Assembly: GCA_017511605.1 (NCBI GenBank)
Contig: JAFWJL010000002.1
Coordinates: 1 to 64,000 of the forward strand
Source: Bacilli bacterium
GTDB lineage: Bacteria; Bacillota_I; Bacilli_A; RF39; UBA660
Length of the DNA: 64,000 nt
Direction: 5' to 3'
Translations under genes and position numbers: made by a program
The notes under the pieces: model-generated
What the model saw: the letters and a program-made list of their open reading frames with translations, nothing else
What the model was told of the DNA's origin: nothing
Databases searched by the model: none
Shown: positions 1 to 6,737 of the stretch, piece by piece
Numbering within the stretch: position 1 is the first letter of the stretch
Layout of the letters: every line of letters begins with the position of its first letter

Positions 1-52
1 CAATGAGAACAGATTTACAGTCTGTCGCGTTTAGCCTCTTCGCTACCTCTCC
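1..52 (-). tRNA. tRNA-Tyr (GTA), 3' end cut by the window edge
   Basis: Read on the minus strand from position 52, the gene begins GGAGAGGTAGCGAAG and has an anticodon arm ACAGA-CTGTAAA-TCTGT, giving anticodon GTA. The variable arm and 3' half lie outside the window. It is the third gene of a Val-Thr-Tyr array with 6-7 base spacers. Confidence 0.9.
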
Positions 53-59
53 AAAAAAA

Positions 60-135
<76 letters not shown>

Positions 136-141
136 ACATAA

Positions 142-218
142 TGGTGGGCGATACAGGACTCGAACCTGTGACCCCCTGCTTGTAAGGCAGATGCTCTAAC
201 CAACTGAGCTAATCGCCC
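142..218 (-). tRNA. tRNA-Val (TAC)
   Basis: The minus strand has acceptor stem GGGCGAT/ATCGCCC, discriminator A, encoded CCA (142-144), anticodon loop CTTACAA (anticodon TAC) and T-loop TTCGAAC. It is the first gene of the array, about 30 bases downstream of a near-consensus promoter. Confidence 0.96.
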
Positions 219-251
219 GAAATAACGCCCACCTATCGGTTGACAGTATTA

Positions 252-280
252 AATATATCAATTTATAAGCTTTTTGTCAA
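252..280 (-). promoter_or_regulatory. Sigma-A type promoter for the tRNA array
   Basis: On the minus strand, TTGACA (275-280) is followed after 17 bases by TATATT (252-257). The predicted start is about 25 bases before tRNA-Val. The plus strand of the same stretch also has a TTGACA (240-245) 17 bases before TTATAA, so the two signals overlap head to head. No plus-strand gene follows. Confidence 0.75.
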
Positions 281-298
281 CTATATTTTCAAGTTTTT

Positions 299-655
299 TT
301 ATTTTTTAGGCATTTCTTTTTCTTTATTTTCAATCCAAACGTCAAGTTGTTTGGATAAAGCTTCAAAACCAGAACCAGTTTCCCTAATTAATTCACTTTT
401 CTTTCCCTTTTTACCACAATTTTCACTTTTTATACTTAATTTTAATCTATTATTTATTTCATCATACTCAATTACTTCAGCTTTTATTATTTCGCCTATC
501 CCAGCATAATCTGCAACATTTCTAACAAAACTATCTGAAATTTCAGAAATATGAATTAATCCTGTTACATCATTGTCTACTAATAAAAAGATTCCATAAT
601 CTTCTATACCAGTTACTTTCCCTTTTACTATATCACCTATTTTATAATTTTTCAT
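299..655 (-). CDS. S1-domain RNA-binding protein, YugI/GSP13-like
   Basis: This 118-residue protein consists of one S1 (OB-fold) domain at about residues 4-75 with the usual features: KIGDIVKGKVTGIEDYGIFL, then the GLIHISEIS strand. A charged, Lys-rich C-terminal tail follows. Single-S1 proteins of this size in Bacillota (YugI/GSP13, CvfD) bind RNA or ribosomes and act in stress responses. That role is from family knowledge and not shown here. The start is supported by a GGGTG motif before ATG 655. No clear terminator separates it from the tRNA promoter downstream. Confidence 0.85.
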   Translation of the reverse strand: MKNYKIGDIVKGKVTGIEDYGIFLLVDNDVTGLIHISEISDSFVRNVADYAGIGEIIKAEVIEYDEINNRLKLSIKSENCGKKGKKSELIRETGSGFEALSKQLDVWIENKEKEMPKK

Positions 656-700
656 ATTAATACACCCGCTAAAATATTATATCATAAATATTTAAATATG

Positions 701-730
701 TTTACTAAATAATGAAATTAGTGTTATAAT
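701..730 (+). promoter_or_regulatory. Promoter for the NFU gene
   Basis: TTTACT (701-706), an 18-base spacer and a perfect TATAAT (725-730) place the transcription start almost on top of the Shine-Dalgarno GGTGAG (738-743), so the leader is very short. An opposing TATAAT on the minus strand (676-681) probably serves the S1-domain gene. Confidence 0.6.
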
Positions 731-747
731 TTTTTTTGGTGAGAAAT

Positions 748-987
748 ATGAACAAAAAAGAAATTGAATTAAAAATCATTTCCATAATAGATCGCATTAA
801 ACCATTCATAATTAGTGATGGCGGAAACATAGAGTTTGTCAAATATGTTGACAACATTGTTTATGTAAAATTAGATGGTGCCTGTAAAGATTGTATGTTT
901 ATTGACACTACACTAAAGGATGGTATTGAAGAAATAATAATTAGTGAAATACCAGAAGTAAAAGAAGTCAAAAATATTGATGAATAA
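748..987 (+). CDS. NifU C-terminal (NFU) domain Fe-S scaffold, YutI-like
   Basis: This protein is about 79 residues and is almost entirely the NFU domain. It has the helix-strand lead-in (FIISDGGNIEFV) and the CKDC pair, which in the family binds a transferable [4Fe-4S] cluster at a dimer interface. The likely start is ATG 748, five bases after GGTGAG; an open TTG at 736 would place the ribosome site inside the gene. In Bacillus, yutI lies close to yutH, yutD and yunB, and homologues of all three follow here on the opposite strand. Confidence 0.85.
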   Translation: MNKKEIELKIISIIDRIKPFIISDGGNIEFVKYVDNIVYVKLDGACKDCMFIDTTLKDGIEEIIISEIPEVKEVKNIDE

Positions 988-990
988 TTA

Positions 991-1026
991 AAATAGTATT
1001 ACTAAAATGGTAATACTATTTTTTTT
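991..1026. terminator. Bidirectional terminator between nfu and the YutH-like gene
   Basis: Twelve-base-pair stem 991-1002/1010-1021 with a 7-base loop, followed by a T-run on the plus strand. The A-rich left flank could also serve the opposing gene, whose stop overlaps the stem. Confidence 0.8.
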
Positions 1027-1598
1027 GTCAAATGTTGATTTATTTTATCAACTATCTTTTTTAAAAATTCTTCATATTCACTAGTTCTATTTATAATTTT
1101 TTCCAATACATTATAATCTTCATTATAAACAAAAACTTTTTCCAAATAATAAATATAATAGCTAGGAAATAACAATCGAGCTACAACCAAATAATAATTA
1201 AACTCATCTATACTTTTTTCCACCAAACTATATATATAATTGATATTATAATCATTCTTAAAAAACATATATTTAATATATTCTGATAAATCTCTTTCCT
1301 TTACATCCACCTTATAACAATTATAATCAAAAAAATTCTCATAAAAAATAATCACGTGCTGACTAAAGGCATAATTATAATAGTTACTCCATTCTTTTAA
1401 TTGAAATAAGCCATTTTCCCACATAGCAATATAATAATCAATGCTCTCATCTATAATTTTATATTTCCCCTTGATTCTATTATAACAATCTAAAATATAA
1501 TCAATTTTTTTAATCCATAATTGAGTCCAATCTAATTTTTTTATTTTATTTAATCCTTTAGGATTTAAAATATAATACTCGTAATTTATAATATCCAT
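1002..1598 (-). CDS. Probable YutH/CotS-like spore coat protein, short form
   Basis: This protein of about 198 residues is rich in Tyr, Asn and Ile, with no signal peptide. The middle segment (RDLSEYIKYMFF, then VVARLLFPSYYIYYLEKV) resembles, by eye, the C-terminal lobe of YutH/CotS-type kinase-like coat proteins. The N-terminal ATP-binding lobe appears reduced, since the family is usually above 300 residues. Position supports the call: it sits between a YutI-like gene and YutD/YunB, as in Bacillus. The ribosome site AGGTG lies directly against the ATG, so the exact start is uncertain. A divergent kinase-fold protein of other function is possible. Confidence 0.5.
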   Translation of the reverse strand: MDIINYEYYILNPKGLNKIKKLDWTQLWIKKIDYILDCYNRIKGKYKIIDESIDYYIAMWENGLFQLKEWSNYYNYAFSQHVIIFYENFFDYNCYKVDVKERDLSEYIKYMFFKNDYNINYIYSLVEKSIDEFNYYLVVARLLFPSYYIYYLEKVFVYNEDYNVLEKIINRTSEYEEFLKKIVDKINQHLTKKIVLPF

Positions 1599-1615
1599 CA
1601 CCTATTAATTTTATG

Positions 1616-1642
1616 AAAAAAAAAGAAGGTTAATACCTTCTT
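1616..1642 (-). terminator. Terminator for the 530-residue coiled-coil gene
   Basis: The hairpin AAGAAGG/CCTTCTT begins immediately after the stop codon (TAA at 1641-1643) and is followed on the minus strand by nine T. Confidence 0.8.
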
Positions 1643-3233
1643 ATTTAATCATCATATTACCTGCAGCAGCTTGATTAGGTTCTTCATCTGCACCTAACAT
1701 TTTTTGTATTTCTTTAAATTTATTAATTTCTTCTTGAGCAGCCTCTGCCTCACTATCTAATTTAGAAATTCTACTTGTTACTTCATCACTAGCTGTCTTT
1801 ATATTATCACATTCCTGTTGATTAGCTCTAATTGACTCAGTCATATTACCATTTTCAACATCTATAGAGAATATTGTATCCATCATCATTTCTTTTGCCC
1901 TAGTCTCTGCTTGTTTCTTTTCCTCATACAATTTAGCATTTCTTTCCTTAGCAGCAGTTTCACTTTCAATAATTTCTGCATAACCTGCTTTAGCCTCAGC
2001 TAATTTCTGATCACTATTATCTAGATTCTCTTTTAATTCTCTTGATTTATTCTCTTTTGCAGCAAGCATTTCTTGTAATTGTTCAAAAGTAAGTCCTTTA
2101 TATTCACTATACTTCGTAATACTATCTTGTGGTACAGTGATACTTCTAGCCACTTCTATTACAGGTTGTTTATCCTCTTCTGCAACCTCAAGTTTCTGCT
2201 CTTCTTCCTTAATCTCACGTTCAGGAACTATAACTGGTTCATCACGTAAAGGAATTTCACTAACTACTGGTGTTGAATTAATATTAATTTGTGAAGCAGC
2301 AATCTCATCATCTGTCATTCTTTTATAAGTATAATCTTCATTATCAGATTTTTCTGGAACTACATTTGATACTTTCTCTACAACAGGAATAGTATCTGCT
2401 TTCTCTATCTCTGGTTCAGTTTCTTTTTCTTCTACGCCACTACTTATGAATTGATTTAATCTTTCATTAACTTTTTCTTTATTTGCATCATCAACAAACA
2501 CTGGTTGAATTTGTTCTTCAGTTGCTGTAGACTCATAACCAACTTCATTCACATCACTTACTGATGGATTTTTTTCTTTTGGAATGAATTCATCAACTAC
2601 ATCTTTTACATCTTTATATTCAAGGGATTCATCTCTAATTGCAGTATCAATACTTTCTCCTATTGATTGCTGATTCTCTTGTGCTACTTGTTGGATATCA
2701 ACAACTGGAGTTCCTACAACAGGAGCAGCATCTGCTGATGAAGAATGAATAACAGAATTAGTAATACCCTTAGCTATGGCTTCTTTTTCTGCTTGTTCTA
2801 CTGTTTCCACAAGTGATACTCCATCATATGATTTATTTGGTTTTTCTTCAATACTTTTATATATCATATCTGAATTTGCTCTTGCATTATTAATCATTTT
2901 ACCAATTAATCTAATTGCTCTATTTCCATATTGTTCAATTGGGCCTTGTGTTATACCTAAAAGATAAATTTCCTTTTCCAAAGACTGAATTTTAGCTGCA
3001 GCATCAAAGTTTTGGCCAGCTATAACCTCTCTAGGCACATCATTAGCAACTTCTTTTGCTATTTCTTCGTTAAGAGCAGCAATTCTTGCATCTCTCTCTG
3101 CCATCAATGCTAATGCTTTTCTTCGTACTCTTTCATCAGACTCTTTTTTTAATTTAATTGAATTTTTGATTAGTCCTTCATTAGGCTTAGCCTTTTTTTC
3201 TGCCTCTACTGCATTTACCATGTCTAAAACCAT
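1641..3233 (-). CDS. Large acidic coiled-coil protein, function unknown
   Basis: This 530-residue protein has no signal peptide or membrane segment. Residues about 1-120 are charged and helical. Residues about 170-390 are a Val/Glu/Pro/Thr-rich, probably disordered stretch. Residues about 390-515 are a long heptad-type coiled coil (FEQLQEMLAAKENKSRELKE...). I do not recognise a family. It lies 20 bases downstream of a DUF1292 gene, and the same pairing recurs at 18166-19205, which suggests a functional link. The start is supported by AGGGAGG about eight bases before ATG 3233. A cytoskeletal, spore-structural or scaffold role is conceivable but not shown. Confidence 0.8.
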   Translation of the reverse strand: MVLDMVNAVEAEKKAKPNEGLIKNSIKLKKESDERVRRKALALMAERDARIAALNEEIAKEVANDVPREVIAGQNFDAAAKIQSLEKEIYLLGITQGPIEQYGNRAIRLIGKMINNARANSDMIYKSIEEKPNKSYDGVSLVETVEQAEKEAIAKGITNSVIHSSSADAAPVVGTPVVDIQQVAQENQQSIGESIDTAIRDESLEYKDVKDVVDEFIPKEKNPSVSDVNEVGYESTATEEQIQPVFVDDANKEKVNERLNQFISSGVEEKETEPEIEKADTIPVVEKVSNVVPEKSDNEDYTYKRMTDDEIAASQININSTPVVSEIPLRDEPVIVPEREIKEEEQKLEVAEEDKQPVIEVARSITVPQDSITKYSEYKGLTFEQLQEMLAAKENKSRELKENLDNSDQKLAEAKAGYAEIIESETAAKERNAKLYEEKKQAETRAKEMMMDTIFSIDVENGNMTESIRANQQECDNIKTASDEVTSRISKLDSEAEAAQEEINKFKEIQKMLGADEEPNQAAAGNMMIK

Positions 3234-3253
3234 AAGACAAACCTCCCTCTATG

Positions 3254-3529
3254 CTACTCAGATTTTGATAACTCACGCAATACGTCTTTTACTCTATTCC
3301 ATTCTTCTTCATCATCAATACCCATTAATTTAGGTTCTCCTGATGAACGATCTACATTAGAAACATAAACTGTTACATTATCATTTTCATCTTTTTCGTT
3401 TTTTGTATATATAACATACTCTTTTTTTGTATCTTTAAATTCAAATGCCAATATTACTTCTACTTCTTCAATAGAACCATCTTCTGCCACAATTGACATC
3501 ATCTTTTTTTCATTTTCTTGATTTTCCAT
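3254..3529 (-). CDS. DUF1292 family protein
   Basis: This is a 91-residue acidic protein with the DUF1292 pattern: an N-terminal strand ending in a charged turn (AEDGSIEEVEV), the core FEFKDTKKEYVIYT, an acidic turn, VYVSNVD, and a final EEEWNRVKDVL helix. The family is widespread in Bacillota and its role is unknown. It is co-oriented with, and 20 bases from, the coiled-coil gene downstream. A second DUF1292 gene in this window (18942-19205) has the same kind of neighbour. Confidence 0.85.
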   Translation of the reverse strand: MENQENEKKMMSIVAEDGSIEEVEVILAFEFKDTKKEYVIYTKNEKDENDNVTVYVSNVDRSSGEPKLMGIDDEEEWNRVKDVLRELSKSE

Positions 3530-3594
3530 AATAAATCCTCCCTTTATTATTCATACAATATCATTTTATCATAAATCTAGATAATTACAAGTAT

Positions 3595-3879
3595 TTATCT
3601 TACTTTTTTTAATAAAAATGTCTTAGAACCATAACTACAATATTCCTTAATGTAATCATCTAAATACTTAATATCATTAATCTTGTTTGCATTTTTATTA
3701 TTTGATTCATAATACCCTTTTAATCTCACTTTTTCATAAGCATAATCACCAAATATATAATCATATGAATCAAAATAATCAGTTAACTTTTCTTCCAAAA
3801 TTGCGGTATCAAGGCAGTCTTGATCATTTCTAATAACTTCATATTCAACACCATTTATTACTACTTTTTTCATATTCAC
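3595..3879 (-). CDS. YutD-like protein (DUF1027)
   Basis: This 94-residue protein contains the YutD core: YDYIFGDYAYEKVRLKGYY, followed by LDDYIKEYCSYGSKTFLLKK at the C-terminus. Family members are small cytoplasmic proteins of unknown function, often near yunB and yutH in Bacilli, which matches the context here. The start is the second Met or the first; they are two codons apart and cannot be separated by eye. Confidence 0.75.
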   Translation of the reverse strand: MNMKKVVINGVEYEVIRNDQDCLDTAILEEKLTDYFDSYDYIFGDYAYEKVRLKGYYESNNKNANKINDIKYLDDYIKEYCSYGSKTFLLKKVR

Positions 3880-3904
3880 ACCTCATTATAATTATATCAA
3901 CAAT

Positions 3905-4579
3905 TTAATTTATAAGTCCAGTATAATAATCGGGAATTTTCCCTTTAATAATATCAACAGCAATTACTTTTCTAATAGAAATCTTTCTCCTTTTTGATGA
4001 TATCGGCATAGTTATTTGTTCTCTTATTTCAACGTTAAAATATGTTTTTATAATTGCATTGTTTATACCATACTCATTTATATCAACGTCTATATTTGAA
4101 TTAACCCCGCTACTAAACAATAACTTTATAGGAATAGTAGGACCGATATTAGCAAACAAGGTAGATCCTCGAATAGAACCAATACTTATATCGCATAAAA
4201 TACCATTTTTTATTTTTTTGAATCTACCTTTTTTTACTCTTTGTGGAATAAAATAATCTTCAATTATCCCATCATCAATATCAATCAATTCATCTTGAAT
4301 TCTCTTATCTATTTTACCTTCTATTTCATTTATTATAGCTGAATTATAACTATCCCCACTGACTAATGATTTCGACATATTTATCTTTTTCATTTCCTCA
4401 TTAACCACCTTATTAACAACATTAGTTACTAATCGTTCTGCTTCAACATTTATATATGGTATCAAAACAGAATTAACTTTTAAATCTATTATATAAATAC
4501 AAAAAAAAGATATTACAAAAACAAATAATAAAGAAAAAACTATTTTAGTAAAATAAGTTTTTAATCTCTTTTTACTAAT
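3905..4579 (-). CDS. yunB: Sporulation protein YunB, probably initiated at a non-ATG codon
   Basis: The soluble part (from 4465 down) matches YunB: a helix after the membrane anchor, then paired strand segments GSIRGSTLFANIGPTIPIKLL and VDINEYGINNAIIKTYFNVEI. YunB acts in spore formation under mother-cell control in Bacillus. The first conventional start is TTG 4465, but the frame stays open upstream to 4606 and encodes a convincing membrane helix (KIVFSLLFVFVISFFCIYII), which YunB proteins have. No ATG, GTG or TTG lies in that extension. ATT at 4577-4579, preceded by AGGGGA, is the best candidate and would overlap the end of ylmC. The total length would then be about 224 residues. Confidence 0.75.
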   Translation of the reverse strand: MSKKRLKTYFTKIVFSLLFVFVISFFCIYIIDLKVNSVLIPYINVEAERLVTNVVNKVVNEEMKKINMSKSLVSGDSYNSAIINEIEGKIDKRIQDELIDIDDGIIEDYFIPQRVKKGRFKKIKNGILCDISIGSIRGSTLFANIGPTIPIKLLFSSGVNSNIDVDINEYGINNAIIKTYFNVEIREQITMPISSKRRKISIRKVIAVDIIKGKIPDYYTGLIN

Positions 4580-4785
4580 ATTACATCTTCCCCTATTTTT
4601 GTAATATCATTCCAATAAATTCTTGTATCGCTTTCCCTATTCAATGAAAAAAGATTTTTGTTTTGTTCAATTATCAACACCTCTACCATTCCATTTTCTT
4701 TTATATCTGCATCTATTATATTACCCATACTTCTACCAGTAGAAATATTTATTATTTTTTTAGATTGCAAATCGGACATTCTCAT
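4561..4785 (-). CDS. ylmC: YlmC/YmxH family PRC-barrel sporulation protein
   Basis: This 74-residue protein is built of PRC-barrel strands: MRMSDLQSKKIINISTG, GNIIDADI, VEVLIIEQ and the final WNDITKIGEDVILVK. YlmC/YmxH proteins are small sporulation-associated proteins. ylmC lies close to sigG in Bacillus, and here it is 35 bases downstream of sigG. AGGTGA precedes ATG 4785. Confidence 0.88.
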   Translation of the reverse strand: MRMSDLQSKKIINISTGRSMGNIIDADIKENGMVEVLIIEQNKNLFSLNRESDTRIYWNDITKIGEDVILVKRD

Positions 4786-4819
4786 TTTAAAATCACCTAT
4801 TAAATTCTATGCAATCATA

Positions 4820-5593
4820 CTATTTTAATGCCTTCTTTAACTCTTTTATAGCTTTCTTCTCTAACCTAGAAACCTGAGCTTGACTAATTGATAATTCTTT
4901 GGCTATTTCAATTTGAGATTTTCCCATAATAAATCTCTCATCTAAAATATATTTTTCACGTATTTCTAAATTATCAATTGCATTTTCTAATGCAAGTTTA
5001 CCTGACAAATCAACACTCCCCCTTTTATCTTCAATTTGATCGTATAAATATATGGTATCCCCACCATCATTATATATCGCTTCATACATACTAATTGGAT
5101 CTTTAAAAGCAAGTAGTGCATTACTAATATCAAAATCGCTAATATCTAGGCTTTCTGAAATTATATCCACATTTGGTTCTATTCCATGTTCTAAATAATA
5201 ATCTTCTTTAAATTTCAGTACTTTATATGCAATATCTTTCAAAGATCTGCTGATTCTAATACTATTATTATCTCTAATATATCTTTTTATTTCGCCTAAG
5301 ATCATAGGTACAGCATAAGTAGAAAACTTAACATTATAACTTAAATCAAAATTATCAATAGCCTTTATTAATCCAACACAACCTATTTGAAATAAATCAT
5401 CTAGATTGTCAGCTTTATTATAAAATTTTTTTAATACAGACAATACTAATCTCAAGTTTCCATTAATCAAAAACTCCCTTGCTTCATCATTACCTTCTTT
5501 ATAACTAACAAATAATCTATTCATTTCATCTTGACTTAAACTTATTAAGTCATTTGTTTTTATTCCACTAATATCAACTTTATATTTTCCCAT
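4820..5593 (-). CDS. sigG: RNA polymerase forespore sigma factor SigG
   Basis: This 257-residue sigma-70 family factor has region 2 (NGNLRLVLSVLKKF, DDLFQIGCVGLIKAIDNFD, VKFSTYAVPMILGEI), the shared RDNNSIRISRSLKDIA core, and a C-terminal region 4 helix-turn-helix ending in ISQAQVSRLEKKAIK. The N-terminal KVDISGIKTN block is characteristic of SigG rather than SigF. It directs late forespore gene expression. GGAGGG precedes ATG 5593. It is direct evidence that the organism belongs to a sporulating lineage. Confidence 0.96.
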   Translation of the reverse strand: MGKYKVDISGIKTNDLISLSQDEMNRLFVSYKEGNDEAREFLINGNLRLVLSVLKKFYNKADNLDDLFQIGCVGLIKAIDNFDLSYNVKFSTYAVPMILGEIKRYIRDNNSIRISRSLKDIAYKVLKFKEDYYLEHGIEPNVDIISESLDISDFDISNALLAFKDPISMYEAIYNDGGDTIYLYDQIEDKRGSVDLSGKLALENAIDNLEIREKYILDERFIMGKSQIEIAKELSISQAQVSRLEKKAIKELKKALK

Positions 5594-5639
5594 ATTTTCC
5601 CTCCAATATAATTATGAGAAAATATTTATATTTTAATAC

Positions 5640-5665
5640 AAAAAAAGAAAGATTAATCTCTTTCT
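5640..5665 (-). terminator. Terminator overlapping the end of trmL
   Basis: Stem AGAAAGA/TCTTTCT followed by T-run 5640-5645. The trmL stop codon (5653-5655) lies in the 6-base loop. Confidence 0.8.
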
Positions 5666-6165
5666 AAATAATCAGCACCTTTATGTGGTTCTTCTCTTAA
5701 TAAATCATTATAATCCTGTTGTCTTAATGCTTCATATATAACAATAGCCACACTATTAGATACATTTAAAGCACGCACTTTATCTGTCATAGGTATTCTC
5801 ATACAATGATCCAAATCATCTTTTAATATTTCTTTTGGAATTCCTGTAGACTCTTTTCCAAATATAAAATATAAGTTTTCATTACTTTTATTACTATAAT
5901 CAAAACTTGTATGAGGTTTATGCCCATATCGGGTAAAGTAATAATAAATCCCTTTATTCTTAGTCTTAAAATCTTCCCAATTTTCGTAAACTTCATATTC
6001 CAATTTATCTATATAATTAACACCACTTCTTCTTAAATGTGCATCATCTATTTCAAACCCTAATGGTTTAATTAAATGTAGCTTAGTATCTGTAGCTACA
6101 CATGTTCTCATTATATTACCTGTATTTTGTGGAATTTCAGGTTCAAACAATACTATATTATTCAT
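5653..6165 (-). CDS. trmL: tRNA (cytidine/uridine-34 2'-O)-methyltransferase TrmL
   Basis: This 170-residue SPOUT-class methyltransferase has the TrmL hallmarks: FEPEIPQNTGNIMRTC at the N-terminus, KPLGFEIDD, FGKESTGIPKEIL, and the C-terminal trefoil-knot motifs (MRIPMTDKVRALNVSNSVAIVIYE). The family methylates the wobble ribose of tRNA-Leu isoacceptors using SAM. GGAGGAAAT precedes ATG 6165. Confidence 0.95.
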   Translation of the reverse strand: MNNIVLFEPEIPQNTGNIMRTCVATDTKLHLIKPLGFEIDDAHLRRSGVNYIDKLEYEVYENWEDFKTKNKGIYYYFTRYGHKPHTSFDYSNKSNENLYFIFGKESTGIPKEILKDDLDHCMRIPMTDKVRALNVSNSVAIVIYEALRQQDYNDLLREEPHKGADYLERD

Positions 6166-6179
6166 ATTTCCTCCATTAC

Positions 6180-6197
6180 AAAAGGAGATTACTCTCC
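6180..6197 (-). terminator. Short hairpin at the end of the 6189 gene (weak terminator or spacer)
   Basis: GGAGA-GTAA-TCTCC followed by only four T. The loop carries the stop codon of the upstream gene. trmL begins immediately after, so it may attenuate rather than end transcription. Confidence 0.4.
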
Positions 6198-6713
6198 TAT
6201 TTCACTAAGTTCTAAAAAATGCTTAACCTTAACTATATCTAATTTTTTGCTTTTTTCTTGTAATATTGCTTTTACTTTACCATCTTCAAACAATACAAAT
6301 GCTGGATATTCTTTTGATAATTTTGTCTTATAAATATACTTAGAATTAAAATTATTTAAAAACTCATTTTGATCTACATCAATTAAATTAAGATAAGCCA
6401 AATTATCACTATACTCATCTTTCTTTAATAATTTTTTAAATTCTCTTTCAAATGCTCTACAATTTTCATCATTAGCTATACACATATAAATAACCCCATT
6501 AGGATTATCCATAATATAGTGTTCTAAATCATCACTATATATTTCTGAAATATATCCTTGAATAACTGGAATCTTTTTTTGTTCTGCTTCATTTACTCTA
6601 TATAATTCTCGTAAATATAATACCAATCCACAACATGCTATAAATAATACTATAGTAATAATATAATTACGTACTATTTTCTTATCTTTTTTTTCTAAAG
6701 TTTTTTCTTTCAT
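6189..6713 (-). CDS. Membrane-anchored thioredoxin-fold protein without a CxxC
   Basis: This 174-residue protein has a basic N-terminus, one membrane helix at about 15-35, and an outside-facing domain with thioredoxin-like order: a strand GVIYMCIAND, a helix, a strand LAYLNLIDVD, then a cis-Pro-like turn (YPAFVLFEDGKVKAIL). The position where the CxxC would stand reads CIANDENC, so a redox role is doubtful. GGAG precedes ATG 6713. Function is unknown; a chaperone-like or degenerate thioredoxin role is an inference. Confidence 0.6.
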   Translation of the reverse strand: MKEKTLEKKDKKIVRNYIITIVLFIACCGLVLYLRELYRVNEAEQKKIPVIQGYISEIYSDDLEHYIMDNPNGVIYMCIANDENCRAFEREFKKLLKKDEYSDNLAYLNLIDVDQNEFLNNFNSKYIYKTKLSKEYPAFVLFEDGKVKAILQEKSKKLDIVKVKHFLELSEIGE

Positions 6714-6737
6714 AGAAACACTCCTTACATTACTATT

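Noticed and set aside
240..509. Plus-strand open frame overlapping the S1-domain gene
   Set aside because: It is the antisense shadow of a clear S1-domain coding region; the Phe/Ser-rich translation has no family resemblance.
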